A stretch of 64,000 nt of DNA from Bacteroidota bacterium (GTDB lineage Bacteria > Bacteroidota > Bacteroidia > 2-12-FULL-35-15), in the NCBI GenBank assembly GCA_017303895.1, contig JAFLBF010000010.1, positions 1 through 64,000 on the forward strand, written 5' to 3'. The notes beneath the pieces were generated by a model. That model saw only the letters and a program-made list of their open reading frames with translations. It was not told where the DNA came from and ran no database searches. Positions 41,844 through 51,182 of the stretch are shown piece by piece; positions within the stretch are counted from its first letter, which is position 1, and each line of letters opens with the position of its first letter. The translations under genes were made by a program, and so were the position numbers.

Positions 41844-44330
41844 TTAAAAAGGATATCCAATACCGATATTAAAGGCTAAAAAGGAGTATTTACGGTCGTT
41901 ATGACTCAAACGGTAATCTTCCTTCCAGGTATCATTAAAGAGATTTTTGATTACCCAGCGCTTATCTTCCGCAAACTGAGGATCACGCACCTTTACGCCC
42001 ATATCGAAACGCAATACGAAAAAGCTGAAATCAGCCCGCAAGCCAATACCCGAACCAATCGCGATCTCTTTATAAAAACGGTCGAACTTAAACTCTCCAC
42101 CCGGACGGGCTGCATTGGGCTCTTTTAACCAGACATTCCCTGCATCTACGAAAAGTGCCCCATGGATCACTTTCAACATTTTAAAACGATATTCCACATT
42201 GGCCTCTAACTGTCCGTCACCCAATTGATCAAAGGTAAATTCTCCATTATCGGAATAGGAGCCGGGGCCTAATGAGCGCGACTGCCACGCTCTAATACCA
42301 TTGGCACCACCACTAAAAAAACTACGCTCGAAGGGTAGGGAAGGGAAGTTTCTCAATGGCTTTCCAATACCGGCTGCTATACGGAATACCACCTTATTGA
42401 TCTCATTCGAATTATAATAATACCTGAAATCACCGTCTATCCTTAAGTATTGTGAGAATGGGATGCCCAATAAATTGAAACGACCTAAACTATCTTCTGT
42501 AAATGTAGCAGGCTGCAGCTGATTGGTCAACTCATAAATTCCTCGTAGAATATTACCACTCGATTCAGCATTCAAACGGAAGAACTTGAAATTTTGATCC
42601 TTTTTAATATCCTGCTCATTAAAGGTAAAGGTGTAACGTGTGCTTGTTGAAACGTGGTTACTATAACTATTGATGATATAGAGATCGCGAATGTTGTTAA
42701 ATAAGTTATTCTCAAAACTCGAGCTCAGATTCACCTTTACAAGGTTGGCTACCAACGGACTGATCGTATGGCGTTTGGTTAACGTTTCTCTCCAGGAGTA
42801 ACCAAAGGAAAGATTAGTGATCTCTCGCGTAAAATCGGGTCTGCGCTGAAAACTATACGAACTCGTTAAAATGGTTTTCGGACTCGATCTTTTGGATGCT
42901 TTCACATTAAAAGGAACCAGGAAACGAGGAATATAAAGATTCACTTCGGGAATTACTTCAATGGTATTGAACTGTTGAGCCGGACGGGAAAGGTCGGTAA
43001 GGTCATTTAACTGATTCGAATTTTGATCATTCACCCGTTGCGCTTCGATACCACCTTTCAAACGGATCTCTAAAATTTCAGCACCTTTGAATAAGTTACG
43101 GTTTTGATACACCATACTTCCCGAGATCCCCAAGTTTCCACCCGTATTTGTTCCTTCGGTTTCAATTGTATAGGACTGTTTAAGCACAGGAGCCATTTGG
43201 ATGTAACAATCCAGATATTCCCCTTTTGCTTTTTTAAAGGAAATGTTAATAGAGCGGAATGCTCTTAATTCAGCCAGTTTTTTGTAGGTGTCTTCTGCAT
43301 TTTTCAACTGGTAGAGTTCGCCTTTTCTTAAGAAGATCGCATTTAAGACCAATTTGGGCTTGTAATTCAATTTGTCATGCGACAAGAAAATAAAATCTTC
43401 TACTCGCATTGTGTCTTTTGATTCCCCATCTCTTTTCTTGGACACAAAATCCGTTTGTATATACACATTGTTAATGTAATATCGCTGATGTGGACTTTCG
43501 ATGATCGAATCGGAATAGTCAGAATACTTGGATGCAAAGTTTTTGATCCCTAAAGTGATATTTACTTTTCGATTACCAACATTCGTATCCACTTCGTAGT
43601 GAACGTAATCCTTCGTAAAAAAGTAATAACCATTATTACTCAACTCCGTTGTGATACGCTCCCGTTCTTTTTGCAAAACATCCACATCATAATTGTTTCC
43701 ACGTTTGATCAAGGTATTGGAGGAATCCGCAAAGACATAATATTGAAGTAGATTATCTTCTATATCGTATTTGATATCGTTGAATTTATAGGGAGCCGAA
43801 GCTTTAATTTGATAATATACCTTCGCCCGTTTTCTTCGCTTAAAATAAACGGAGTCTTTTACAGAACTAACAAAATAACCTTTGTTATTTAAGAGCGATT
43901 TGATCTGTTTGGCTGATTTATAAGTAAGTAATGAGTCGTAGATCACAGGAGCTTCACCAATATTCATGAGCCATTCTCCAAACAATTGGCGGTTCTTTGT
44001 TTTGGGTTTCTTTCCTTTTGCCTTGCGCTTCATATTCTTCTCCTGCATCTTGCTATCATAAAGAATACGTTTTCTTTTTACCTTATTTTCATCCACCTGA
44101 TTGTACAACCATAAGTGAAAGCGGAAGGCCAGTAAGATCTTTCTATTGGGCTTCTGCTTGATATAGCTCTCTATATCCGACTTTTCAACATCGGTATCCT
44201 TATCCAATACAGTATTCCTGAGTAATAAATATTCTCCGTCTTTCAGCTTTTTGGTGGGATTACAAGCCGCCAGCAGCAACACAAAACAGGTGCAAAAAAA
44301 TAAACGACTATGTGGTTGAATGCGGAGCAA
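41844..44330 (-). CDS. tamL: TamL-type Omp85/BamA-family outer-membrane lipoprotein
   Basis: The N-terminus is a lipoprotein signal with lipobox LLLAACNPTKKLKDGEYLL, the usual opening of Bacteroidota TamL. POTRA-like domains follow (about 100-400), then a C-terminal 16-strand Omp85 barrel (about 430-828) with the surface-antigen motif SFFSGGANGIRAWQSRSLGPGSYS, the GDGQLEANVEYRFKM strand, and the final strand YSFLAFNIGIGYPF ending in Phe. The 828 residues are typical. It likely works with a TamB-type protein in outer-membrane biogenesis; tamB is not adjacent here. Confidence 0.9.
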   Translation of the reverse strand: MLRIQPHSRLFFCTCFVLLLAACNPTKKLKDGEYLLLRNTVLDKDTDVEKSDIESYIKQKPNRKILLAFRFHLWLYNQVDENKVKRKRILYDSKMQEKNMKRKAKGKKPKTKNRQLFGEWLMNIGEAPVIYDSLLTYKSAKQIKSLLNNKGYFVSSVKDSVYFKRRKRAKVYYQIKASAPYKFNDIKYDIEDNLLQYYVFADSSNTLIKRGNNYDVDVLQKERERITTELSNNGYYFFTKDYVHYEVDTNVGNRKVNITLGIKNFASKYSDYSDSIIESPHQRYYINNVYIQTDFVSKKRDGESKDTMRVEDFIFLSHDKLNYKPKLVLNAIFLRKGELYQLKNAEDTYKKLAELRAFRSINISFKKAKGEYLDCYIQMAPVLKQSYTIETEGTNTGGNLGISGSMVYQNRNLFKGAEILEIRLKGGIEAQRVNDQNSNQLNDLTDLSRPAQQFNTIEVIPEVNLYIPRFLVPFNVKASKRSSPKTILTSSYSFQRRPDFTREITNLSFGYSWRETLTKRHTISPLVANLVKVNLSSSFENNLFNNIRDLYIINSYSNHVSTSTRYTFTFNEQDIKKDQNFKFFRLNAESSGNILRGIYELTNQLQPATFTEDSLGRFNLLGIPFSQYLRIDGDFRYYYNSNEINKVVFRIAAGIGKPLRNFPSLPFERSFFSGGANGIRAWQSRSLGPGSYSDNGEFTFDQLGDGQLEANVEYRFKMLKVIHGALFVDAGNVWLKEPNAARPGGEFKFDRFYKEIAIGSGIGLRADFSFFVLRFDMGVKVRDPQFAEDKRWVIKNLFNDTWKEDYRLSHNDRKYSFLAFNIGIGYPF

Positions 44331-44453
44331 TGGTCTAAAATGATATGGCGCTAAAATACTATAATTCTTTGTTTAATTCGCTTTTTTACAGAAGTGAAGT
44401 GCTTCGAAATTAAAAAAAATCATGTAGGTTTGTCAGCAAGAAAAGGACCAAAG

Positions 44454-45221
44454 ATGCTTTCAAAAAATCAGATCAAATTTGCCAACTCATTAAAACAAAA
44501 AAAGGAACGCGAAGCGCTTCGTCTATTTGTTATAGAAGGAAGCAAAATGGTGAAAGAAGCCTTGGCATCCAGCTTAAAGATCAAACATCTGTTTGCTACA
44601 CCTGATTTTATTCGCCAGAACGACCTGGAGCATTATCCTGTGATTCAGGAAGTGACAGTTGCCGAATTGGAACGCATCACATCCCTGATGACGCCCAACG
44701 AAGCTTTGGCTATTTGCGAAATGCCATCCTATCAACTGGTTGCTTCAGAATTAAAAAATAAGCTGAGTCTGGTATTGGACGACATCAAGGATCCGGGAAA
44801 TCTGGGAACCATTATCCGTATTGCCGACTGGTATGGAATTGAGCATATTATTTGCAGTGAACAGACAGTAGATGTGTATAACTCAAAAGTGGTACAATCT
44901 ACCATGGGATCGGTTTGCAGGATAAAAGTACATTATACCGATCTGGCTCTGTTTTTAGCCAATAATCGCCAAAATGAGAAGATCCCGGTATTTGGTGCTC
45001 TGCTGGAAGGTGAGAACATCTATAAAAAAACACTCTCCTCTGAAGGCTTGATCATCATCGGAAATGAGTCGAAAGGCATCAGAGAGACATTGATCCCAAT
45101 GATCGATCAAAAAATACATATTCCTACTTTTTCACACTTCAAACAGAGTGGGGAAGAGGCTGAATCCTTGAATGCAGCTATTGCTACGGCCATTATTTGC
45201 TCTGAATTTAGAAGAGGATAG
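44454..45221 (+). CDS. TrmH/SpoU family RNA 2'-O-methyltransferase
   Basis: A SPOUT methyltransferase with an N-terminal substrate-binding domain (KFANSLKQKKEREALRLFVIEGSKMVKEAL). Knot motifs: DDIKDPGNLGTIIRIADWYG (motif 1), GLIIIGNESKGI (motif 2), and IPTFSHFKQSGEEAESLNAAIATAI (motif 3). It is closest in layout to RlmB/TsnR-like 23S rRNA methyltransferases; the exact site is not decided. The ATG at 44454 is used; a GTG at 44394 would add 20 unlike residues. Divergent from tamL. Confidence 0.85.
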   Translation: MLSKNQIKFANSLKQKKEREALRLFVIEGSKMVKEALASSLKIKHLFATPDFIRQNDLEHYPVIQEVTVAELERITSLMTPNEALAICEMPSYQLVASELKNKLSLVLDDIKDPGNLGTIIRIADWYGIEHIICSEQTVDVYNSKVVQSTMGSVCRIKVHYTDLALFLANNRQNEKIPVFGALLEGENIYKKTLSSEGLIIIGNESKGIRETLIPMIDQKIHIPTFSHFKQSGEEAESLNAAIATAIICSEFRRG

Positions 45222-45242
45222 TATATTTATCAGAAAAATATT

Positions 45243-45271
45243 TTGCAATAGAAAATCTTTTTCTACATTTG
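45243..45271 (+). promoter_or_regulatory. Promoter of tRNA-Ser
   Basis: TTG (45243-45245), 18 bases, TACATTTG (45264-45271): a full match to TTG-N18-TAnnTTTG, 22 bases before the tRNA. Confidence 0.85.
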
Positions 45272-45293
45272 CAATCCGCAAAAAAGCGGTATA

Positions 45294-45380
<87 letters not shown>

Positions 45381-45390
45381 CAGATAAATG

Positions 45391-45413
45391 AAAAAGTGCC
45401 GAAAGGCATTTTT
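45391..45413 (+). terminator. Terminator after tRNA-Ser
   Basis: AAAAAGTGCC, GAAA tetraloop, GGCATTTTT. It separates tRNA-Ser from the tRNA-Pro unit. The following 155 bases, up to the tRNA-Pro promoter, hold nothing recognisable. Confidence 0.7.
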
Positions 45414-45568
45414 GTTGACAGAAAGCGTTGAAAATCTATTTTCAAAAGCTTTCAGGAAACAAAAAACAAATGCGAAGCATTTACTTTTTCATTTTCAAAA
45501 TGGGTGTACAGGGAACACATTGTAATCCCGCTTCAAAGCGTTATTTGTATTATTTTTTAAAGAATTAT

Positions 45569-45597
45569 TTGTTTAATAAAAAATAATATTACATTTG
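45569..45597 (+). promoter_or_regulatory. Promoter of the tRNA-Pro / repeat / tRNA-Arg unit
   Basis: TTG (45569-45571), 18 bases, TACATTTG (45590-45597), again a full consensus match. No other promoter is visible before tRNA-Arg, so it may drive everything to 46281. Confidence 0.85.
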
Positions 45598-45634
45598 CAC
45601 CCGCTTTAGCGTTCTTTATTTAAAGCAAACAGTT

Positions 45635-45709
45635 CGGGGCGTAGCGTAGTCCGGTTATCGCGCCTGGTTTGGGACCAGGAGGTCGCAAGTTCGAATCTTG
45701 CCGCCCCGA
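45635..45709 (+). tRNA. tRNA-Pro (TGG)
   Basis: 75 bases; acceptor CGGGGCG with CGCCCCG, discriminator A. Anticodon stem CCTGG/CCAGG, loop TTTGGGA with anticodon TGG (45670-45672). T arm GCAAGTTCGAATCTTGC. CCA not encoded. Confidence 0.96.
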
Positions 45710-45798
45710 CTTTAGATTAGCTAATTAGTTAATTCGGTAGTTTGAAAACATACTTTTCAAATTTTCAAATTGCTTAATTAGCTTTTTTTTTATCTATT

Positions 45799-46169
45799 GG
45801 TTCCGTATCCGCCCAGGCGGATGGATAGAGCATCCCGACCTAAAGTCGGGAAGGCCATCAGGAAAATTGTTAATTGAAATAAAATACTGGTTCCGTATCC
45901 GCATAGGCGGATGGATAGAGCATCCCGACCTAAAGTCGGGAAGGCCATCAGGAAAATTTTTAATTGAAATAAAATACTGGTTCCGTATCCGCATAGGCGG
46001 ATGGATAGAGCATCCCGACCTAAAGTCGGGAAGGCCATCAGGAAAATTGTTAATTGAAATAAAATACTGGTTCCGTATCCGCCTCAGGCGGATGGATAGA
46101 GCATCCCGACCTAAAGTCGGGAAGGCCATCTGAAGGATCGAGGAAAATTGTTAATTGAAATAATAAATT
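45799..46169 (+). repeat. Four tandem tRNA-Arg-derived repeats with palindromic arms
   Basis: Units start at 45799, 45889, 45979 and 46069 (period 90; the last is 101 because of 11 extra bases near 46131). Each keeps pieces of the tRNA-Arg at 46170 in order: GGTTCCGTA, TGGATAGAGCA and AGGCCAT. The D-stem 5' half is replaced by a palindrome (TCCGC..GCGGA, loop varying CCAG/ATAG/CTCA), and the anticodon arm by TCCCGAC-CTAAA-GTCGGGA. The T arm and 3' acceptor strand are missing and are replaced by an AT-rich linker (GGAAAATTGTTAATTG). The same linker precedes the real tRNA. None of the units could be a working tRNA. Confidence 0.85.
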
Positions 46170-46243
46170 GGTTCCGTAGCTCAGCTGGATAGAGCAACTG
46201 CCTTCTAAGCAGTAGGCCATTGGTTCGAATCCAATCGGAATCA
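46170..46243 (+). tRNA. tRNA-Arg (TCT)
   Basis: 74 bases; acceptor GGTTCCG with CGGAATC (one G-T), discriminator A. D arm GCTC..GAGC, anticodon stem ACTGC/GCAGT, loop CTTCTAA with anticodon TCT. T arm ATTGGTTCGAATCCAAT. It directly follows the fourth tRNA-like repeat with no promoter of its own in view. Confidence 0.96.
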
Positions 46244-46250
46244 CACTCCT

Positions 46251-46281
46251 AAAAAGCTCTTCAATCATGAAGGGCTTTTTT
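46251..46281 (+). terminator. Terminator after tRNA-Arg
   Basis: AAAAAGCTCTTCA, loop ATCA, TGAAGGGCTTTTT with one T-G pair and a T-run. Confidence 0.85.
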
Positions 46282-46386
46282 ATTTCCTACCATTCATCCA
46301 TATTTTCTACCACTTAATAAGTACTTCGAAAATCATATTAATTTAACCAGCTAAATACTATATTTGTGTGCAAAGAAAATTTACCT

Positions 46387-48270
46387 ATGAAAAGTTACTC
46401 TTCTATCATTTCCTTGTCGCTCCTAAGCGCTGTTTGCATATTGAACAGTTCTTGCGGAGGTGACAATACAACCACTGATACAAAAAAAGACACCTTAAGC
46501 AATAATGTAAGCGCCAAGGATGTAAAGTACATTCAGATCGCTGATGCGACAGAATTCCTTCCTTCCTGGTCGAAAGAGAACGTATTGATCTATCATGAGA
46601 TCGGTGAACCGGATGATATGCATCCCACAAATGGAGCATCGGCAGCGCGTTCAGACATCATGGTGAATACACAAGTGTATGTTGTAGGAACTGATTATAG
46701 AAACCTAAGCGTTCGCCCGATAGCCGTTAAATCAATGCCTCAGGTCTCAGCCAACGAGTTAGAATTTACCTATGAATTAAGAAATGATATCCAGTTCGAT
46801 GATGGAAGTCCTATTTCGGTAGACGATATCATCTTCACCTATAAAGCCAATAAATGTCCACTCACAAATAATCCGCATGCTAAATCCTATTTAGAAAATT
46901 TAGTGGAGATCAAAGCTGATCCTGCGAAGCCGGGAACATTTACTGTGGTGATGAAAGAGAAATATATTCAGAACATTACATTCATGGCCGACTATCCGAT
47001 CATGCAACGTTCGTTCTTCGACAAGAACAATGTGTTAGCAAAATATACATTCGCCCAATTCAATGATCCCAACTTTAAAGCCGATAAAAACAAAGACCTG
47101 GCTGACTGGGCAGCAGAATTTAACAGTGCGAAATATGGTAGAGAGGTCAATAATTTAGTTGGCGCTGGTCCATACAAAATTGAGAAATGGGAACCGGGAC
47201 AGAGTATCACACTTGTTAAAAAAGCTAACCACTGGAGCGACAAATCGAACAATGCATACGAAACTTCTTATCCTCAAAAGATCATCTTTAAATTAAACAA
47301 AGATGCTAATTCACAGATCTTGGAATTTAAATCGCAAACAATGGATGTGTCAACCAATATGTCAACTAAAACATTATTGGAGCTTCAAGCCGATCCTAAA
47401 TTCAACGAGAACTACAACTCCCGTTTTACCGACACTTATAACTATGGTTATATTGCCATGAACATGAAGCCGGATGGGATCAAACACAAAAAAATATTCG
47501 TTGACAAAAAAGTGAGAAGAGCCATGGCACTTTTAACACCTTTGGATAACATCAATAAAGTACTCAACAAAAGCAAGAACAAACGCACTGTTGGTCCTGT
47601 ATCTTATTTAAAACCGGAATACAACAGCGATTTAAAATTGATCCCATTTGATATTGAAGCTGCCAAAAAACTATTGGATGAAGCTGGTTGGAAAGATACG
47701 GATGGTGATAATATCCGTGATAAAGTGGTAGATGGAGAAAAGATCAAAATGGAATTTAACATCAATTACATGACCACTCAGGTGGAATGGAAGAATACTG
47801 CCGAGATGATCTCCGAGCAAATGTATAAAGCCGGAGTAAAAGCCAATTTAAATCCGATCGACTTTTCTGTATTGGTTGAAACTGCACGTAATCACGATTT
47901 TGATATGATGCTGGCATCTTGGGCTGGCAACTTTGCTCCGGAAGATTATACGCAGCTATGGCACACATCTGCCTGGGCTTCTAAAGGTTCTAACTATACC
48001 GGATTTGGAAATGCGGAAAGTGATGCCTTGATCGATTCGATCAAACATACCATTGATGATGCCAAACGTATCCCATTGATCAAACGTTTTCAGGAGATCG
48101 TATATGATGAACAACCTTATATCTTTATGTTCTCTGCACTCAGAAGAAATGTTATCCATAAACGTTTCGGAAATCAGGAAATGTATTTTGAACGTCCCGG
48201 TGTTTGGTTGGGCAATCTGAAGCTCATCTCAAATGCTGGAGCTTCTAATAAACCAAGTTCTGTTTACTAA
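46387..48270 (+). CDS. ABC peptide-type substrate-binding lipoprotein (SBP family 5)
   Basis: A lipoprotein signal with lipobox (SLLSAVCILNSSCGG) is followed by a family 5 extracellular solute-binding domain: FTYELRNDIQFDDGSPISVDDIIFTYKA near 130, VGAGPYKIEKWEPGQSITLVKKANHW near 260, KKVRRAMALLTPLD near 370, and DFDMMLASWAGNFAPEDY near 510. Such proteins deliver oligopeptides or similar solutes to Dpp/Opp permeases, which follow here. 627 residues from the ATG at 46387; a GTG seven codons earlier would spoil the signal peptide. A TATATTTG box lies at 46357-46364. A strong terminator separates it from the permease genes. Confidence 0.9.
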   Translation: MKSYSSIISLSLLSAVCILNSSCGGDNTTTDTKKDTLSNNVSAKDVKYIQIADATEFLPSWSKENVLIYHEIGEPDDMHPTNGASAARSDIMVNTQVYVVGTDYRNLSVRPIAVKSMPQVSANELEFTYELRNDIQFDDGSPISVDDIIFTYKANKCPLTNNPHAKSYLENLVEIKADPAKPGTFTVVMKEKYIQNITFMADYPIMQRSFFDKNNVLAKYTFAQFNDPNFKADKNKDLADWAAEFNSAKYGREVNNLVGAGPYKIEKWEPGQSITLVKKANHWSDKSNNAYETSYPQKIIFKLNKDANSQILEFKSQTMDVSTNMSTKTLLELQADPKFNENYNSRFTDTYNYGYIAMNMKPDGIKHKKIFVDKKVRRAMALLTPLDNINKVLNKSKNKRTVGPVSYLKPEYNSDLKLIPFDIEAAKKLLDEAGWKDTDGDNIRDKVVDGEKIKMEFNINYMTTQVEWKNTAEMISEQMYKAGVKANLNPIDFSVLVETARNHDFDMMLASWAGNFAPEDYTQLWHTSAWASKGSNYTGFGNAESDALIDSIKHTIDDAKRIPLIKRFQEIVYDEQPYIFMFSALRRNVIHKRFGNQEMYFERPGVWLGNLKLISNAGASNKPSSVY

Positions 48271-48274
48271 AAAG

Positions 48275-48313
48275 AAAACGCTTTCTTAACAAATTAAGAA
48301 AGCGTTTTTTTTT
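48275..48313 (+). terminator. Strong hairpin between binding protein and permease genes
   Basis: AAAACGCTTTCTTAA, loop CAAA, TTAAGAAAGCGTTTT followed by a T-run: a 15-bp perfect stem. It lies inside what otherwise looks like one operon and would favour the binding protein over the permeases. Confidence 0.85.
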
Positions 48314-48352
48314 ATGCAAAAACAATGTATCTTGTGTGGCAAAATAAGCCGC

Positions 48353-49825
48353 ATGTTCCGGTACATCTTAAAGCGTATTTTCATCTTTATTCCTACACTG
48401 ATCATCATAACCTTGTTGGGTTTTTTGATCAGCATCAATGCGCCCGGTGATCCGGTAGAACGGATGGTTTCCTCCGCTCAATCTGGCGGAGAAGTTGGTA
48501 CGCAGTCGGTAAGCCAGATGAAAGATAAACTTTTCTGGCGCAAAAAATTAGGCTTGGATCTGCCTGTGTTTTATTTCTCCGTAACAAGCTATGCTTACCC
48601 CGATACATTGTATAAGATCGGTGATAAACCGGAGAGAGAAGCACTCAGCCGGCTGATCTCTAATCATGGAAATTGGAATGCGATCGAACAATATCACAAT
48701 AGCCTTATTCGCTTCTGTGATGCGCAGCTCTTCTTTAGACCCGATACCAATCAGCTGAAAGGATACGAGACCAATAAGGTGATCGAAGATCTGAATCAGA
48801 TCAAATTTGAAGCACTTTCATTAAAGGCTAGTTATGAAGAAGTTTTGATGCAAGCCAAGATCGACAAGATTCAAACAATATTAAGTAAATATTCTTTTTT
48901 AAATGACTCCAAGCGCTTGTTTGATCAAGTTGTATCGGATCATCAAAACATAAAAAATACAGAAAGCAAATGGAAGAATTATATTCCTAAGATCGCTTTT
49001 TACAAGAACAATCAGTATCACCGCTGGTTGTTTGGCGATGGTGGTGAATTCTCCAAAGGTATTATCCGTGGCGATTTTGGCACATCCTACGTTACCAAAC
49101 AACCGATATCAGAGGTGATCTATTCGAAGATCGGCTGGTCGTTGTTCTTTACTTTATTATCCGTTATTCTGGCTTATTTTGTAAGTATTCCAATAGGAGT
49201 AAAAGCGGCTGCCAACAGAGGATCTCGCTTCGATAAAAGTTCTTCCATTGTTTTATTTATGTTGTATTCCATGCCTTCGTTCTGGTTGGCAACCTTATTA
49301 TTAATGACATTTGCGAACCCTGATGTGTTTCATTGGCTTCCGGCATCAGGTGTTAAACCGGCTACCGGTTATCCCGAAGGTGCTGGCTTGTTTGAAAAGA
49401 TCAAGATCTCTTTCCCATACATTATTCTTCCTGCGATCTGCTATACGTACAGCTCATTCGCATTTTTATCGAGAACCATGCGTGTTTCCATGATCGAGAT
49501 CGTTGGACAGGATTATATCCGCACGGCCAAAGCAAAAGGATTACCGGAGAATAAAGTAATCTGGAAACATGCATTCCGCAATTCCTTATTGCCGATCATT
49601 ACCGTATTTGCCAACATTTTTCCTGCTGCTATTGGTGGATCCGTGATCCTCGAAAGTATTTTCACCATTCCCGGAATGGGCTCTGAAGCCATCTTTGCAA
49701 TTCAAAACAATAATTATCCGATGATCATTGCTATACTTACCATCACCGGATTTTTAACATTAGTAGGATACCTGATCTCCGATATTTTGTACGCATTAGT
49801 AGATCCAAGAATATCGTATAAATAA
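48353..49825 (+). CDS. ABC transporter permease, DppB/OppB type
   Basis: An inner-membrane permease of 490 residues. TM1 (MFRYILKRIFIFIPTLIIITLLGFLISINAPGDP) is the DppB opening. A periplasmic insertion of about 200 residues follows (about 45-245), much longer than in E. coli DppB (339 residues in total). The remaining five TMs start near WSLFFTLLSVILAYFVSIPIGVKAA. The EAA loop GQDYIRTAKAKGLPENKVIWKHAFRNSLLPII contacts the ATPase. The ATG at 48353 is chosen; 13 residues upstream (from 48314) overlap the terminator T-run. One base separates it from the next permease gene. Confidence 0.9.
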   Translation: MFRYILKRIFIFIPTLIIITLLGFLISINAPGDPVERMVSSAQSGGEVGTQSVSQMKDKLFWRKKLGLDLPVFYFSVTSYAYPDTLYKIGDKPEREALSRLISNHGNWNAIEQYHNSLIRFCDAQLFFRPDTNQLKGYETNKVIEDLNQIKFEALSLKASYEEVLMQAKIDKIQTILSKYSFLNDSKRLFDQVVSDHQNIKNTESKWKNYIPKIAFYKNNQYHRWLFGDGGEFSKGIIRGDFGTSYVTKQPISEVIYSKIGWSLFFTLLSVILAYFVSIPIGVKAAANRGSRFDKSSSIVLFMLYSMPSFWLATLLLMTFANPDVFHWLPASGVKPATGYPEGAGLFEKIKISFPYIILPAICYTYSSFAFLSRTMRVSMIEIVGQDYIRTAKAKGLPENKVIWKHAFRNSLLPIITVFANIFPAAIGGSVILESIFTIPGMGSEAIFAIQNNNYPMIIAILTITGFLTLVGYLISDILYALVDPRISYK

Positions 49826-49826
49826 A

Positions 49827-51182
49827 ATGGAAGAATTGAAAAAAGACATATCTATTGAAGAATCGAAAGCTGATTTCAGCTTCCGAAAATATGCCTGGAC
49901 GCAATTCAAAAAGAATAAACCGGCTTATTATTCCTATAAAGTATTGGTCTTTTTGGCGATCATTGCCATCATTGCTCCCTTTATTGCTACCGATCAACCA
50001 CTGTATTGTAAGTACAAAGGAGTAAATATGTTCCCCGCATTTTCTTTTTCTAATAATTGTGAGATCAAAGATCCTGCAACCGGAGCCATAGAAAACATTC
50101 AATATGATATTGCCGACTGGAAGCACATGGAGGCCGAAACGATCATTTTTGCACCGATTGCTTATTCGCCAAATAAAACAGATTATGATAATGCGGATTA
50201 TGTTTCACCGGGAGGAAAACAGATTTTCATAACCGCAGAAGGAGAAGAAATGGAGATTCCAGCCAAATTCCGTCATTGGCTGGGGACCAACAAAGCAGGA
50301 GAAGATGTGCTATCCGGCTTGATCAATGGAACACGTGTTTCATTAACGATCGGCATCCTGTCGATGGGAATCGCTTCCTTGATAGGCATTCTACTCGGAG
50401 CCATGGCCGGCTATTTTGGAGATAAAAAATTGCAAACTACACGTGGTAGTTTTTGGACATTCATCATTGGATTGTTCTTTGCTTTTTATTATGCTTTCAT
50501 CATGCGTTCGTTTGAATTGGCTGATGGATTCGCCACTTCCAGTTTATCGATCCTCATTCAATTATTCATCAGCATTTTTATTTTTACGCTTATCAGCTTT
50601 GTTTTTTATTGGCTAGGAAAGCTGGTAGGAAAGATCGGCTTCTTGTCGCACAAAGTATTCATTCCTGTCGATTCGATCATTTCGAGAGCCATTGAGATCT
50701 TGATCTCTATGCCTTTGTTGATCCTCATCATTTCTGTTGCAGCCATTGCCAAAGAAAAATCCATCGTCAACATTATGATCATCATTGGATTAACATCATG
50801 GACAGGTATTGCACGATTAACAAGAGCAGAGTTCTTACGCATCTCCAATCTGGAATACATTCAAGCAGCCAAATCGATGGGATTTAAAGAATTCCGTATC
50901 ATCTTTAAACATGCGCTTCCCAATGCCTTAGCTCCGGCATTAGTGGCGATCGCTTTTGGTGTCGCATCCGCCATCTTAACAGAATCGGCCTTATCATTTT
51001 TAGGTGTTGGTGTGCCACCAACCACTGTAACATGGGGGTCCTTATTGAATGCCGGCCGTGAACAATTTAGCGCCTGGTGGCTGGTGGTGTTTCCCGGACT
51101 GGCGATCTTTGTGACGGTTACCATTTATAATTTATTGGGTGAGGGATTAAGAGATGCGCTCGACCCACGATTGAAAAAATAA
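49827..51182 (+). CDS. ABC transporter permease, DppC/OppC type
   Basis: The second permease, 451 residues. After TM1 (YYSYKVLVFLAIIAIIAPFIATDQ) comes a ~110-residue periplasmic segment ending in FRHWLGTNKAGEDVLSGLINGTRVSLTIG, the DppC signature (usually HPLGTDxxGRD). An extra pair of TMs seems to be inserted after AGYFGDK (FWTFIIGLFFAFYYAFIMRSF and LIQLFISIFIFTLISFVFYWL), which explains the length against about 300 for E. coli DppC. The EAA loop is EYIQAAKSMGFKEFRIIFKHALPNALAPALV. No ATPase genes (DppD/F) follow; they must be elsewhere. Confidence 0.9.
   Translation: MEELKKDISIEESKADFSFRKYAWTQFKKNKPAYYSYKVLVFLAIIAIIAPFIATDQPLYCKYKGVNMFPAFSFSNNCEIKDPATGAIENIQYDIADWKHMEAETIIFAPIAYSPNKTDYDNADYVSPGGKQIFITAEGEEMEIPAKFRHWLGTNKAGEDVLSGLINGTRVSLTIGILSMGIASLIGILLGAMAGYFGDKKLQTTRGSFWTFIIGLFFAFYYAFIMRSFELADGFATSSLSILIQLFISIFIFTLISFVFYWLGKLVGKIGFLSHKVFIPVDSIISRAIEILISMPLLILIISVAAIAKEKSIVNIMIIIGLTSWTGIARLTRAEFLRISNLEYIQAAKSMGFKEFRIIFKHALPNALAPALVAIAFGVASAILTESALSFLGVGVPPTTVTWGSLLNAGREQFSAWWLVVFPGLAIFVTVTIYNLLGEGLRDALDPRLKK

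Noticed and set aside
45790-46133. Open frames on both strands through the 90-bp repeats, giving repetitive proteins
   Set aside because: The frames exist only because the repeat unit lacks stop codons and the period is a multiple of three. The DNA is tRNA-derived and the frames have no signal peptide, no start context and no domain.
45799-46169. CRISPR array
   Set aside because: The 90-bp units are repeated over their whole length; there are no unique spacers and no cas genes, and the units are clearly built from tRNA-Arg pieces.
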